Part shown: one piece after another, positions 32,880 through 43,929 of the stretch | How the letters are laid out: the number at the start of each line of letters is the position of its first letter | Position numbering within the stretch: position 1 is the stretch's first letter | Origin: Nelumbo lutea | Taxonomy: Eukaryota; Streptophyta; Magnoliopsida; Proteales; Nelumbonaceae | DNA length: 64,000 nt | Assembly (NCBI GenBank): GCA_022828595.1 | Contig: JAKGHH010000008.1 | Span: 28,760,378 to 28,824,377, forward strand | Direction of reading: 5' to 3' | The notes under the pieces: generated by a model | The model's database searches: none | The model's input: the letters and a program-made list of their open reading frames with translations, nothing else | Told to the model about the DNA's origin: nothing | Made by a program: the position numbers and the translations under genes

Positions 32880-33560
32880 AGTTTATACACTCCACTCCCT
32901 GTTCCACACTCTTCTCCTTGGCATGGAGTTTGTGCTAGGCCTCCTTAAGACTCTACAGGGGCATGATTCCATCTATGTTGTGGTTGATCACTTCTAGAAA
33001 ATGGTTTATTTCATTCCTTGTAGCAAGACATCTAATTTTGTACATGTTGCATAACTATTCTTTAAATTGTGTGCTTGCATGGCCTACCTAATACTAACGT
33101 TTCAGAAAGAGATGTCTAACTTATGAGTTACTTTTGAAGAACTTTTTGGCGTATGTTGAATACTAAGTTGAATTTCTCAACTTTTTATCCTCAAACTCAA
33201 ACAAAAGGGAAAACTAAAGTTGTGAATAGAATCTTGGGGAATTTACTACATTGTTTGGTGAGTGATCATGTTACACAATGGGATTTGGTGTTGCCTATAG
33301 TTGAATTTGCCTACAATAGCTCTCTAAATAGAAGTACAGATCGCAACCCCTTTGAAATAGTGATGGGAATTCAGCCTAAGAAGCTTATAGACCTAGTTCC
33401 TTTACCATCATAGGCAACACCATGTGCTGATGCAAAACATTTTGCTAACCACATCAAGGAGATCCGCTATGAGGTTAGGAGGAAGATTGCAAGTAGCAAT
33501 GAAACTTCTAAGTCTCATGTTGACCTATGATACAGGTTTATTTATTTATCTATTTTTGGA
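32880..33560 (+). pseudogene. Ty3/gypsy integrase fragment, left arm
   Basis: Pieces of a chromovirus-like integrase core occur in several frames. The first, LYTPLPVP-like piece is followed by MEFVLGL, where the catalytic Asp of M-D-F is replaced. HDSIYVVVDHF and YFIPCSKTSN come next. The open stretch 33153-33413 has MLNTKLNFST, an HPQT-type motif altered to YPQTQTKGKTKVVNR, QWDLVLPIVEFAYNSSLNRST and NPFEIVMGIQPKKLIDLVPLP. Multiple stops make it dead. It ends shortly before copia A. Confidence 0.85.
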
Positions 33561-33731
33561 AGATAAACAGAAAATATGTTAAGCTAAAGAGATATTAACA
33601 AACTGCTCCACTTTTGAGATCCCTTCAGGATGGGCATTATATTCAAAGTAAGACAGAGGGTGGCTTTTTGCCTGTTGGGATACCTTGCAAGCAGGGATAT
33701 TAAAAGTACAGTTTATATGTTTAAACATAAC

Positions 33732-34031
33732 TGTTAGTGGTGTTAGTGAAGGGGTATTTCAGTCTTTGTACTTGTTGAGAATGTTGATGTGTACTGTTAT
33801 GTTAGTTCGAGTGCCTCTTACTTAAAGAAGGGCACTCAAGTCTTTTCCAATAAGTTAATAATATAATAACAGGTCTGGCCGAATCTAGGGATTGACTTTC
33901 TCAAATTCGAACCAGCCCTTCTCTCTTTTCTCTCTTTTCTCTTTTCTTCTTTCCTCTCCTACTTCTTGCTGTTTACTTTACTTTACAGTCAACGAACAAG
34001 ACAGAATTCTAGGGCAGGTCAAACTTCAACA
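33732..34031 (+). repeat. 5' LTR of copia A
   Basis: Runs TGTTAGTGGTGTTAG...CTTCAACA, 300 bp. It includes a pyrimidine-rich block at 33920-33970 and is followed directly by the PBS TGGTATCAGAGC at 34032-34043. It differs from the 5' LTR of copia C by about one base. Confidence 0.95.
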
Positions 34032-34511
34032 TGGTATCAGAGCTAGGTTCACCAAATCAGACTTGCTAGAATTGTCTTCTGCGCATTCGAATTAGGGTTT
34101 CTCTTGGGTTTCTCTTGGGTTTCTCAGTTGTGAGTTGGAGACTGGGAAAAGGGCTGAAAAGGAGTGATCGCCCTCTTCCCTATGAGGTTTCTATGCCTCC
34201 GATTGTGTCGTTGGTGATTGGTTGCTGTGGTTTCTAAGCCCTAGTTAGGGATGGTACGTGTGGTGCAGTGGTGTCTCAGCCCTTCGTGTGATTGGCCTTC
34301 AGGCAATGAGGTAAATTTTTTTATATACTTTTTCTGTTATGGAATACATGAGAGGTGTAGTACAGTTCGCATGATGGGTTTTCAGATTGCAGTATGCTAG
34401 GGTTTATGCTAGGGTTTATTCTGGTTTGTGTGTGATTCGAATGGCAATAGTGTCTACTTAATGGTGAAACTTCCTATAGTTGTGGATTAGTGTTGGTAGT
34501 GTTACAAGTGT

Positions 34512-34700
34512 GGTTTTCAGCATTTGATATCGCTGAAATCAGTGTGTAGACCTCGGTGAGTAGGGGTTGTGGTGTTGCAGTTTTCAGCATTTAATACTGC
34601 TAAAATCAGTGTGCAGACTTCGGTGAGTAGGGTTTGTGGTGTTGCAGTTCTCAGCATTTATTATTGTTGAAATCAGTGTGCAGATTTCGGTGAAGTGCCT
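34512..34700 (+). repeat. 67-bp tandem repeats in copia A leader
   Basis: Three units have CAGCATTT at 34518, 34585 and 34652. Each has CAGCATTT, an AT-rich turn, then GCTGAAATCAGTGTG and a CGGTGAGTAGGG-like end. The CAGC...GCTG part is self-complementary. The array sits between PBS and gag. Copia B has a different two-unit version (69-bp step at about 50550-50690) in the same position. Confidence 0.85.
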
Positions 34701-34768
34701 GTGTGTAGTGTGCAGTGTGTAATGCTCATAATTCAGTGCTCAGAATTCAGTGATAAGGGAGTTCGGCA

Positions 34769-35810
34769 ATGGCAGATAACAGTGATAGTAAACCTAGTGT
34801 CATGATATCTATTGACTACCTGAATGTCCAAATGACCTCCATTAAACTCAATGGAGAGAATTATGTCCCTTGGGCCAAGTTTGTAGAGGTTTTTTTGAAG
34901 GCGAAGAAGAAAGTGAAGCATATAAGAGAGGAGAAACCCCCCGCTAATGGGAGTATGAAGACTGGGAACAGGAAGATGCACAGATCATTACATGGTTGTG
35001 GAACAGTATGGAACCCAAAATCAGTGTGAACTTCATGTTTCTTGACACAACCAAAGAGGTGTGGGATCATGCTAAGAAACTGTATTCAGGTCAGGATAAT
35101 ACCACTAGGGTATATCAACTGTATCAGGAATACTTCAATCTGCAACAGGGAAATCAGAGCCTTGAGGAGTACTATGCCAGTGTGAGGAATATCCGTAATG
35201 AGTTAAATGTCTATCATCCTCTCACTTCAGATGTCAAAGTTCAACAGCAACAGCAAGAGCAGCTTGATGTGACACGGTTTCTGGTGGGCTGAAGTCTGAG
35301 TATGAACCAATACGAGCCCAGATACTAGGGGGATCTGCTCTTCCATCTTTAGAGGAGGTGTTTGCTCATCTTCGAAGGGCTTCCATTGGGTCTATGGACT
35401 CTAATGTCTCCGATAAATCAGCATTGCAGTGTCGAGAGGTCGAGGTGGCAGAAGTGGGACTCGAGGAGCCCAGCCTGGCAGGAGTGGTAGTGGTGGATCT
35501 ACACATATCCGTGGTGGTGGTCGTACTGGAGGCAGAGATTCAGGGGGATCTCGTGGTAGAGGACGTGGCTCGGGTCCACGGAAGTGTACTCACTGTGGTT
35601 TGGATGGACATACCATTAACTACTGCTATGACTTACATGGTCCTCCCTCGACGTGGGCCAACCATGCCATGACTAGTGACACCAGTTTTAGCTCTAGACA
35701 AGAGAATCAGTCAGCTGACCCGATGCCTTCTACTCCCTCAGATGGTCTAGGCAAGGAGATGGTGAGTGTTCCTCGTGATGAGTATGAGAGGTTTGTTCAA
35801 TCCAAGTCGC
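34769..35810 (+). pseudogene. Copia A gag, frameshifted
   Basis: It starts at ATG 34769 (MADNSDSKPSVM). The UBN2-type gag motifs are NVQMTSIKLNGENYVPWAK, WNSMEPKISVNFMFLD, KEVWDHAKKLYSGQDN and QLDVTRFLVG. Frameshifts lie near 34945, at 35286 (one G fewer than copia C) and near 35425. A Gly/Arg-rich segment and the zinc knuckle CTHCGLDGHTINYC follow at about 35585-35630. Gag feeds in frame into the protease. Confidence 0.88.
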
Positions 35811-38800
35811 AGCAGAACACAGTTTCCTTTGCACACTCAGGTATGGCATGTTTGGCATCCACACCCAACCCCTGGATTATTGACTCTGGAGCCTCCGATC
35901 ACATGGCGGGAAATCCAAGTGTGTTTTCATCTCTCACTCATTGCTCAACATCACAATCTGTTACCCATGCTAATGGCTCCACGTCATCTATCTGTGGTGT
36001 TAGTAATGTTGACCTAGACCCTGTATCCCTATCCTCTGTTTTATATGTACCTAAGCTTACATTTAATCTTATGTCTGTTAGTAAGCTGACCAAGTCCCTT
36101 AAGTGCTCTATCACTTTTTACCCTTCTATATGTGTTTTTCAGGATCTCAAGACGGGGATGAAGATTGGTGGAGGGCATGAAGCCGGCGGACTGTGTTATC
36201 TTAATGGTGGTGGACGAACGTCAACAGCCCTTCAGTCATCCATTTCTCCTCTCCAGTGGCATTGTAGATTTGGTCATCTTTCGTTGAAAGTGTTGCAATC
36301 CTTAGTCCCTTCATTGAGTCAACTTTCTGTTTTAGATTGTGACTCTTGTCAATTTGGGAAACACCATCGTGTTCCCTTTCATTCTAGGGTCGATAACCGT
36401 GTGTCGAGTCTTTTTTCTTTAATTCATTCAGATGTTTGGGGTCCTTATAAAGTGATGTCATATAATGGATACCGATATTTTGTTATTTTTGTTGATGACT
36501 GTTCAAGAATGACGTGGCTCTATTTAATGAAAGAAAGAAGTGAATTATTTTCCATCTTCTAGAAATTTTATGCTGAGATCCGTAATCAATTTGGCGTTCA
36601 CATCAAAATTTTCCGTTCTGATAATGGTTGTGAATACTTGTCTTCATCTTTTCAAGAATACTTGGACCAACATGGCATTATACACCAAACTTCATGTACA
36701 TACACTCCGCAACAAAATGGGGTTGCTGTGAGAAAGAACTGCCACCTTGTAGAAACGGCGCGCTACCTCATGCACCACATGAATGTTCCCAAAACCTTTT
36801 GGAGCGATGCAATGCTCACCTCTTGTTTCTTAATTAATTGGATGCCCACGTCTATCCTTGATGGTCGTTCTCCTTTTAGTGTCTTATTCCCCAACATGTC
36901 TCCGTTTCCGCTTTCTCCTCGGGTATTTGGGTGTGTCTACTTCGTTCATAATCTGAGTCCCGGGACTGACAAGTTAGATGCACGTTCCCTGAAGTGTATC
37001 TTCCTTGGCTATTCCAGAACTCAGAAAGGGTACCAGTGTTATCATCCCAGTTCTCGTCGTTCCTTGGTATGTGCTGATGTTACATTCTTCGAGTCTACTC
37101 CGTTCTTCGTGGGGTCCAGTGTTGCTGCTTCCCCCACATCACCACCTCCTCTTCCTCTTCCTATGGCTGATCCACCTCCTCTGGTTCCAGTCATGCCTAT
37201 GTCCTTGCCTCCGGTGCCACCGTCGGTTGACCGTCCACCCATCCGTCATGTGTACACACATCGCCCGCGTGTACCGGCTGCAGCTCCTCTAGCTTCATCA
37301 CCGTCGACAGATCCAACTCCAGCTTCGACACCAGCCTCCGACCTAGATCTTCCTATTGCCTTCCGGAAAGGTAAGCGTACTTGCACCCTTCACCCTATTT
37401 CCAATTTTGTTTCACTTACCCACCTCTCCGCCTCCCATCGCCAGTTCATATCTTTGTTATCCTACGTGGTTGTTCCTAAGGATGTCCAGGAAGCCCTTAC
37501 CTCTCCAGAGTGGTGCCGTGCTATGGAAGAAGAGCTCTCCGCTCTACATCATAATCACACTTGGGATCTCACCGCTCTTCCTCCTGGGAAGCAAGTTGTT
37601 GGTTGTAAGTGGGTGTATAGTGTTAAGTACTTGCCAGATGGTCGTGTTGAGCGCCTGAAGGCACGGCTGGTTGCCAAAGAGTACTCCCAAACCTATGGCA
37701 TTGACAACACAGAGGCATTCTCCCCAGTTGCTAAGATAGGGTCAGTTCGTGTCGTCATCTCTCTTGCAGATATGTATGATTGGGCTCTCCATCAGCTAGA
37801 TATCAAAAATGCCTTTTTGCATGGTGATTTTCTCGAGGAGGTCTACATGGAGCAACCACCCGGGTTTGTTGCTCAGGGGGAGGGTGGTAAGGTATGCAGA
37901 CTTAAAAAGGCTATTTATGGAGTTAAACAGTCCCCTCGAGCATGGTTTGGTAGGTTCAGTGAGGTGGTCAAGATGTTTGGTATGAAACAGTGCCAAGTTG
38001 ATCACTCTGTCTTCAGTTTTGACTCTTCGGCAGGCAAAATAATATTGGTGTATGTGGATGATATCGTTGTTAGTGGGAATGATAAAATGGGCATGGGCAG
38101 ATTGAAGGCATTCCTACATGAACACTTTCAGACAAAGGACCTTGGCAAGTTGAAATACTTTTTGGGCATAGAGGTAGCAAGATCTAAGCATGGCATTAAT
38201 TTGTGCCAGAGGAAATATGTGCTTGATTTACTGAAAGAAACAGGATTGTTGGGTACTAAACCGGCTGAGACACCTATGGAAACAAAAACGAGGCTGAGCA
38301 GTGATATAGGTGAAGTGTTTGAAGAGCCTGGCAGATACCAACGACTTGTAGGCAAACTAAACTATCTAACCATTATTCGGCCACATATTCCATTTGCGGT
38401 TAGTGTGGTGAGTCAGTTCATGCAGAAACCTTTGGTCCCACATTGGAATGCAGTGCTAACGATTGTGAGGTATCTGAAAGGAGCTCCTGGTCGTGGTTTG
38501 CTGTACAGAAGTGGTGGAAAACTGGTAGTAGAAGGATACATCGATGCTGATTCGGCAGGTTCTATGTCTGATAGACGATCTACCACAGGCTATTGCACCT
38601 TTCTGAGGGGTAACCTGGTAACATGGAAAAGTAAGAAGCAAACAGTTGTGGCAAGAAGCAATGCAGAAGCAGAATATAGGGCCATGGCACATACTGCTTG
38701 TGAATTAGTGTGGCTGAGGAACCTTCTACAGGAGATAGGATATGACATCAGTACTCCAATGAAGCTCTATTGTGACAATCAGGCAGCGATTCATATTTCT

Positions 38801-39007
38801 TCCAATCCAGTGTTTCATGAAAGAACCAAGCACATCGAAGTTGACTGTCATTTTGTGAGAGAGAAGGTGCTGAATCGGGTGATAGAAACTGCATATGTTA
38901 GTACGGGAAACCAGTGGGCAGACTAGTTTACAAAAGGCTTGAGTCGGGGGAGAGTGGACTACATATGTAACAAGCTAGGATTATATGATATATACTCACC
39001 AGCTTGA
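35810..39007 (+). pseudogene. Copia A pol (protease, integrase, RT, RNase H), broken
   Basis: Protease: WIIDSGASDHM. Integrase zinc finger: WHCRFGHLSLKVLQ with CDSCQFGKHH. Integrase core: IHSDVWGPY and FRSDNGCEYLSSSF with the two Asp residues. The third catalytic residue, Glu in V-A-E-R-K-N, is Val here (GVAVRKN, near 36725). A TAG at 36560 interrupts the core and is shared with copia C. RT: YVDDIVVSGND. RNase H: GYIDADSAGS and TTGYCTFLRGN. A second stop lies at 38923, in WAD*FTKGL. The C terminus DIYSPA ends at 39007. Confidence 0.92.
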
Positions 39008-39014
39008 GGGGGAG
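39007..39014 (+). other. Polypurine tract of copia A
   Basis: AGGGGGAG lies directly between the pol stop codon and the 3' LTR start TGTTAG. Confidence 0.85.
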
Positions 39015-39314
39015 TGTTAGTGGTGTTAGTGAAGGGGTATTTCAGTCTTTGTACTTGTTGAGAATGTTGATGTGTATTGTTATGTTAGTTCGAGTGCCTC
39101 TTACTTAAAGAAGGGCACTCAAGTATTTTCCAATAAGTTAATAATATAATAACAGGTCTGGCCGAATCTAGGGATTGACTTTCTCAAATTCAAACCAGCC
39201 CTTCTCTCTTTTCTCTCTTTCTTCTTTTCTTCTTTCCTCTCCTACTTCTTGATGTTTACTTTACTTTACAATCAACGAACAAGACAGAATTCTAGGGCAG
39301 GTCAAACTTCAACA
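39015..39314 (+). repeat. 3' LTR of copia A
   Basis: 300 bp, same termini as the 5' LTR. Differences by eye include TATTG for TACTG, AGTATTTT for AGTCTTTT, AATTCAAAC for AATTCGAAC, CTTGATG for CTTGCTG, and ACAATCAA for ACAGTCAA. Several of these are absent from the matching LTR of copia C. Confidence 0.95.
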
Positions 39315-39319
39315 ATAAC

Positions 39320-40455
39320 ATTAAAGTGAAGACTGGAAATTAAAATTTTGGTTCTTTGCAAAAGCCATCGGCAAAACCAAGGTAACAGGGAGTCCTTCTG
39401 AAGAGCCTGGATTACTAGAAGATTGTTCGAGCAAATACAAATGTTCCTTTTGAAGTTCCAAAAAAACTTGCAACACCGCAAAGAATTCAGAATGATCAAT
39501 GCAGTAGGTTGATATGTTCTTCCTCCAATAATTATTAAGCACTGCAGATTTGTGTCCAAGATCACAATTCCAATGTGAAAGAAGAGTTAGAAATTTTACC
39601 TACATCAGTGAAAATGATTAGATCAGTAGTATAATCGAGAGAAAGATTTAAAACATTATTATGCAAGATTAAGGACAAAGAATTCTCCACAGTAGTGAGA
39701 TGGGATGATTTTTGAAAAATTTTGTTAACTATAGAGAGAATGTGCATAGGAAGGATTTGTTTATTTTTAAAAGTCTTTCTATTCCTTGCAGTCCATATAT
39801 AATAACAGGCAATTGCAAACCAGTTTAAAATGTGAGGAAAACTTGATTATCTTGAATTTGGTTACAGAGATGAGTAAAATAAGTTGCCCAAGAATGATGA
39901 GGAGTGAAGCTTAGATCAATATTCCAAGGATTACCAAAGAAGATAGCACGAGCAAAGGAACAATGAATAAAGAGATGAACTGTGGTCTCTTCAAACTGGT
40001 TGCTAGGTATACAAACTTTATCAGCAGGATCAGAGAAAAGAACACTTTGGACTGGGATAAAGTTGTTAAAAAGTCTCCACAAGAAAAGTTGATATCTTGG
40101 AGGAACCAAAAGCTTCCAGATTTTGGAAAGACATGATTTAACATCATCTGAGAGTGTAGGAATAGAGAGTTCTGTTTAGATTTATACCCCTCTTTAACAG
40201 TAAAGTCCCCAGACTTATGTTGTAACCAAATACATTGAATATCATTAGATGAGGGGAAGATGGGAGTTTGACAAATTTTCATAGCTTCTTCCCAGTCAAA
40301 ATACTGCTGAACTGTGAGATGATTCCAATGACCTTCTAAAAGAAGGGCAGAAATATGAAGATTCCTCACCTGAGGAGAGATGGGAATGGGAACTCCACTG
40401 GATTCTTATGAAGGGGGCACAGTAATGGTATGAATCTGGACTGCACATTTTCCTA
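39320..40455 (-). pseudogene. LINE 3' fragment (zf-RVT and RNase H), left arm
   Basis: On the minus strand the frame at 39911-40369 has VRNLHISALLLEGHWN and WLQHKSGDFTVKEGYKSKQ, the region before the RT zinc-binding domain. The overlapping frame 39825-40109 has VPPRYQLFLWRLFNNFIPVQ and ETTVHLFIHCSFARAIFFG, the zf-RVT pattern. A decayed RNase H follows, with YCIDHSEFFAVLQVFLEL at 39321-39542. Frameshifts separate the parts. It is nearly identical to 56251-57386 in the right arm. Confidence 0.8.
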
Positions 40456-40460
40456 AGTGT

Positions 40461-41618
40461 TGTAGGGAGAATGGGCCGAATGGCCCATAGGATGTTTTTG
40501 TTTGTTTATGTTCTGGTTTCTTTTGTTGATGGGCCTTTTAACTAATGGACCTTTTATGTTTATTTATGTTATGCTTAATTGAGTTAATCGCCCAATTAAG
40601 GGTCTCCTTGTAAATACCAAAACTTTGCAAATTATGTTTAATGAAAAGAATTAAGGAAGGGAGTAATATTCGGTTAACTATTCTCCCAAAACCCTATTCC
40701 TCTCAACTAATTTCCTGTATGTTTCAGCATCATTAGTGCTTTCCCAAACAAGTTTACATTAGGTCTATCTCTTGCCACAAGGATTTCAGCATTGAGAAGT
40801 AAACGGCTAAAGGTCTCTCCCCCTGCCTTAAATTATTCACATCACTCCTTAACTTACATGCCCTAGCGACATTCATTTTTTGTGGGTAAGTTTCAGCCAC
40901 ATTATCCCACATTTCCTTGGCTAAATTCTCTTGCATCCACATTCACATCACTCCTTAACTTGCATTGAGTTCACTAACCATCCAATGGCAATATAATTCT
41001 CTTGCATCCATTTTTCATAAGATGGGTCATCTTCTGAAGGTGCTTTCTTGCTCCCGGAGATATACTCCCACTTGCTTCTGCTACAAACATGAATTTTTAC
41101 TGATTGTGACCATGCTAGATAGTTGGTTCCATTGAGCTTGACTATGGTCACAGCCAACAATGAGTCTATGGGTGCTCTCGAAACCTATTTGGATTCTGCC
41201 CACACTTATTTTCAACTCCCAAGATATCCATCTTCCTCAAACAACTCCAAAAGAACTTCAAATAGCTTCAAATGATAAGCAAGGAAAATAGAAAAAATCA
41301 AACACCAAGTACCAACCTCTATGAAGTCGTATCTGCCAGTCGTGTCTCACCCGGAACCCAAGAGAAATCAGAAAATAGCAACCACACCCTATAAGCTTCA
41401 TAGAACATCACAACACTTGGTTCGATCTTCGAAATAAGAGAAAGAATCCCTTAGTCACTGAACGCCAAGGTAAAGCTCCCTATGGGGCTAGCAATCAAAA
41501 TTCTCTAGTTGATTAGGATTTGGGAAAAAAAAAACTCCAAGGACTATAAGAATGGTCACTAAGACAGCATCCTTTTCTCCAAAAATCCACTAACAACTAG
41601 GCTAAAAAGCTTCTTCAA
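40461..41618 (-). mobile_element. Copia-gag element D, truncated left-arm copy
   Basis: It begins at TGTAGGGAGAATGGGCCG, an LTR-like end with AGTGT outside it at 40456-40460. A decayed gag is read on the minus strand, then its leader. The duplication breakpoint at 41618 cuts the leader, so the second LTR-like end present in the right-arm copy (54873) is absent here. Confidence 0.7.
40754..41160 (-). pseudogene. Copia gag fragment in element D, left arm
   Basis: Two adjacent frames make up a UBN2-type gag N terminus: LAVTIVKLNGTNYLAWSQSV, WEYISGSKKAP and ENYIAIGWLVNSM, then a stop and a rearranged repeat, then LAKEMWDNVAETYPQKMNVAR and LRQGERPLAVYFSMLKSLWQ. GATGCAAGAGAATT and GGAGTGATGTGAAT occur twice around the junction, so a small duplication broke the frame. 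No pol is attached. Confidence 0.75.
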
Positions 41619-42515
41619 ATGACCTATGACACAAATCAAACACGCGGATGGTCGCCAAGGCGTGTGATTACCGTTTTTGAGAGCATTCGCATAATGGGAC
41701 CAAATCACGCACTTACCACCGTATATGGGCGCATATATAGAGTAGAGGAAAATGATCTTCCCGTGTAAAAACACTCTGGAATATACGATATGCCTCAGAT
41801 AAAATTTTCGTTTCTTTTCCCTCTTTGTCTTGTAAACTCAATTTAGTGAAATCTTTGGGTTTTGTGTTTTAACTGCTTCCCAGTCCCCCGATGCATTGTT
41901 TCCCCCGTTAGTTTGGAGGGGAATCATCTTACTTGGCTTTGTAATGTAAAAGTTCTACAATCTATACTCTGTGTATGTTCATCAAATTTCTTTTATTGCC
42001 AGAATATCGTGTCTCCCTCATGTTTGTTTTCGTTTTGGTTGCTTAATTCTGGAAAGGAATCATGATTGTTTCATGGATTTGGTTCCTCAGGAAGTAGTTT
42101 ATGATGTTGGCTGCTCTCTGGGCTTGGTAACACTGTCGATGCGTCTGTAAGACTATTGACATATATGCCACCAAATCATGCTATCATGTAATTCAATTTT
42201 CTCCTTCTTCTCTGGAATTTACTGTCTTTTTTGTATGTTTCTTCTACCTGAAAGGGTGAAGGGATGGGACATGAATTTAATTAACTTTGATGTTTTACTC
42301 TTTCTTCAAATCTTCTGCTCACTTTGGATATTTGCAAGAACATGATGGTTTAACTGCGTAAGGCAATCCAATTTAAAGATAATCTGTTTGACCAAAATTG
42401 AATGGTTCTTGTTCAATTGTCGTAGGTGAGGCATCTGACAAGGATGCATTAGGTTCCTTTGTTTTGGACGACTACAGAAGGCCTTAACCCAGCCTCCATG
42501 ATACTTAGAGCGGTG
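41619..42515 (+). other. Spacer edge, exon-like and promoter-like sequence
   Basis: The first 40 bp (41625-41665) match 29951-29993 (ACACAAATCAAACACGCGG). A CATATATAGAGTAG box at 41729-41742 resembles a TATA element. A possible exon GTGAGGCATCTGACAAGG...GAGCGGTG (42427-42515) ends at the point where the Tat element is inserted in the paralogous locus at 11544. No protein family was recognised. Confidence 0.35.
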
Positions 42516-43063
42516 GGTATGAACTTGATTAAGTTTTTTTCCCTTTTTTTTATTTGTTAAATTGGTTTATATTTGATATATACTGTTGCAGTATTAATGA
42601 ATGTTTTATGTGCTGCTGTAAGCAACTTCAATTGTGGTATAACCTCAGTAGAGATGCAGAAGATCACAGAAGGGTTCCTTAATTTCCTAGTTACAAAGAT
42701 ATTGTTGTGAATTTGAACTCTGTTTGGATGATAAGATGATCTCGATTATAATTATGTCCCTGATTGTTCCTTTTTAATCTTCACCATACCAGAACACCTT
42801 GTTGCCATTAATATTTCAGGTTTGGTTGGAGTAATTCTCCAAGGTTCTAATTCCTCCCTCCACACACACACATACACACATATGATGCACTTTGTTGGTG
42901 ATTTCTACTTTTCTTTGACTTGTATAAGATGTCTGTATAGACAGAAACTCTCTGTTGCAGCAGGCTTGGGCAATCAAAGAGGTTTTTGTCCATGAGACCA
43001 GAGCGTAATAGAGGTGAGCATGCTCAGATGGATGCATGACAAGACTAGAAAAGATAGAATTAG
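42516..43063. repeat. Duplicated segment, copy 2, left part
   Basis: Matches 11545-12042, including the LINE tail up to GATAGAATTAG. The match ends abruptly at the Tat derivative. An insertion of CACACA-rich sequence lies at about 42837-42882. Confidence 0.9.
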
Positions 43064-43929
43064 ATGAGCTGCTGGGTTACGCCACTATGGAGCTCCCTGG
43101 TAGCGAACTGCATGGTGGTGAGCTACTTGGTGGCGAGCTCCCTGGTGGCGAGCTACCTTGATGAGCTGCTGGGTGCGTTGCCTTGGTGGCGAGCTCACTG
43201 GTGGAGTGCAACCCGACTGCCCTCTGCATGAGATGATCGGATCCTCTTTGTAGACGGCGGGAGCCAAGGAACCTGCGAGAACTGAATCAGAGGACCCGGG
43301 GGTGTTTACCCGGCGGGGCCACTCCGATGCTTAAGTTAGCACTCTAATAGTAGAGAGTTTGAAGATGATATTAGAGAAATGAGAGAGCTAGAGAGCAGGG
43401 GTTACTTCCCTTTTTCATCCCCCTTCCCCTCTGGGGGGTCGGAGCTCTTATAGCAGGTTCCTAACAGATCTGGTGTAACCGCCTCTGATTCTCTGTCGCA
43501 GCCGTTACTGCCAGAGTTGAGCTGGTGGGCGCAAGTAACCATTGCAGAGTACGGCCCTGCTAGACGAGAGACACCTTTCAGGGCTGGCAGGTACGGTGCC
43601 GTCAGGCGAGAGACGTGGGTGCAGTCTTCTGGTACGGTTGTCAGACGGAATGCTTTCCGTGAGGCTTCGGACGAGCTGTCCTACTGCGAGCTCCTTGGTG
43701 GCGAGCTCCGAGCTGCCTGGTGGCGAGCTCCTTGGTGGTGAGCTTCGAGTTTCCTGGTGGCGAGCTCCCTGGTGGTGAGCTCCGAGCTACCTGGTGGCGA
43801 GCTCCTTGGTGGCGAGCTCCGAGCTGCCTGTAGCTAGCTCGAGCTATCTAGTTGGCAAGAGGCTGCACTTAGTTGGCATGAGATGCCAGGTGTCATAATT
43901 TCATTGGAGGGCCAAATCTGCCCTCATCA
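43064..43929 (-). repeat. Left (3') LTR of Tat derivative, outer end missing
   Basis: It aligns with the right LTR from GATGGAGCTCCCTGGTGGCG-type sequence onward. The first roughly 100 bp of the right LTR, starting TGATGTAACCGG, are absent. GATGAGCTGCTGGGT occurs at both 43063 and 43150, showing local rearrangement. Short GAGCTCC..GGTGGCGAGCTCC repeats fill 43670-43830. Confidence 0.8.

Larger units (their letters stand above)
33732..39314 (+). mobile_element. Ty1/copia element A, 5583 bp, in left arm
   Basis: Two 300-bp LTRs (33732-34031 and 39015-39314) lie inside a 5-bp target duplication ATAAC (33727-33731 and 39315-39319). PBS, repeated leader, gag, protease, integrase, RT, RNase H and polypurine tract are in standard copia order. 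The two LTRs differ at about six or seven sites by eye. Gag-pol has frameshifts and stops, so the copy is inactive. It is the same insertion as copia C, duplicated with the arm. Confidence 0.95.
32685..41618. repeat. Left arm of giant inverted duplication
   Basis: Its reverse complement is found at 55087-64000 at very high similarity, over about 8.93 kb. The order in both arms, from outside in, is copia LTR, gypsy integrase remnant, copia element with ATAAC target duplication, LINE 3' fragment, and copia-gag element. The inner edge is sharp: CTTCTTCAA is the last shared stretch. The outer edge cannot be seen because the right arm reaches the window end. Confidence 0.95.

Noticed and set aside
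35358..35672. 104-codon frame within copia A gag
   Set aside because: Shifted frame over the Gly/Arg-rich part; the real frame contains the zinc knuckle.
37005..37292. Leu/Pro-rich frames overlapping copia pol, and antisense Gly-rich frames
   Set aside because: Shadow frames of the pol linker between integrase and RT; the same shadows occur in copia C.
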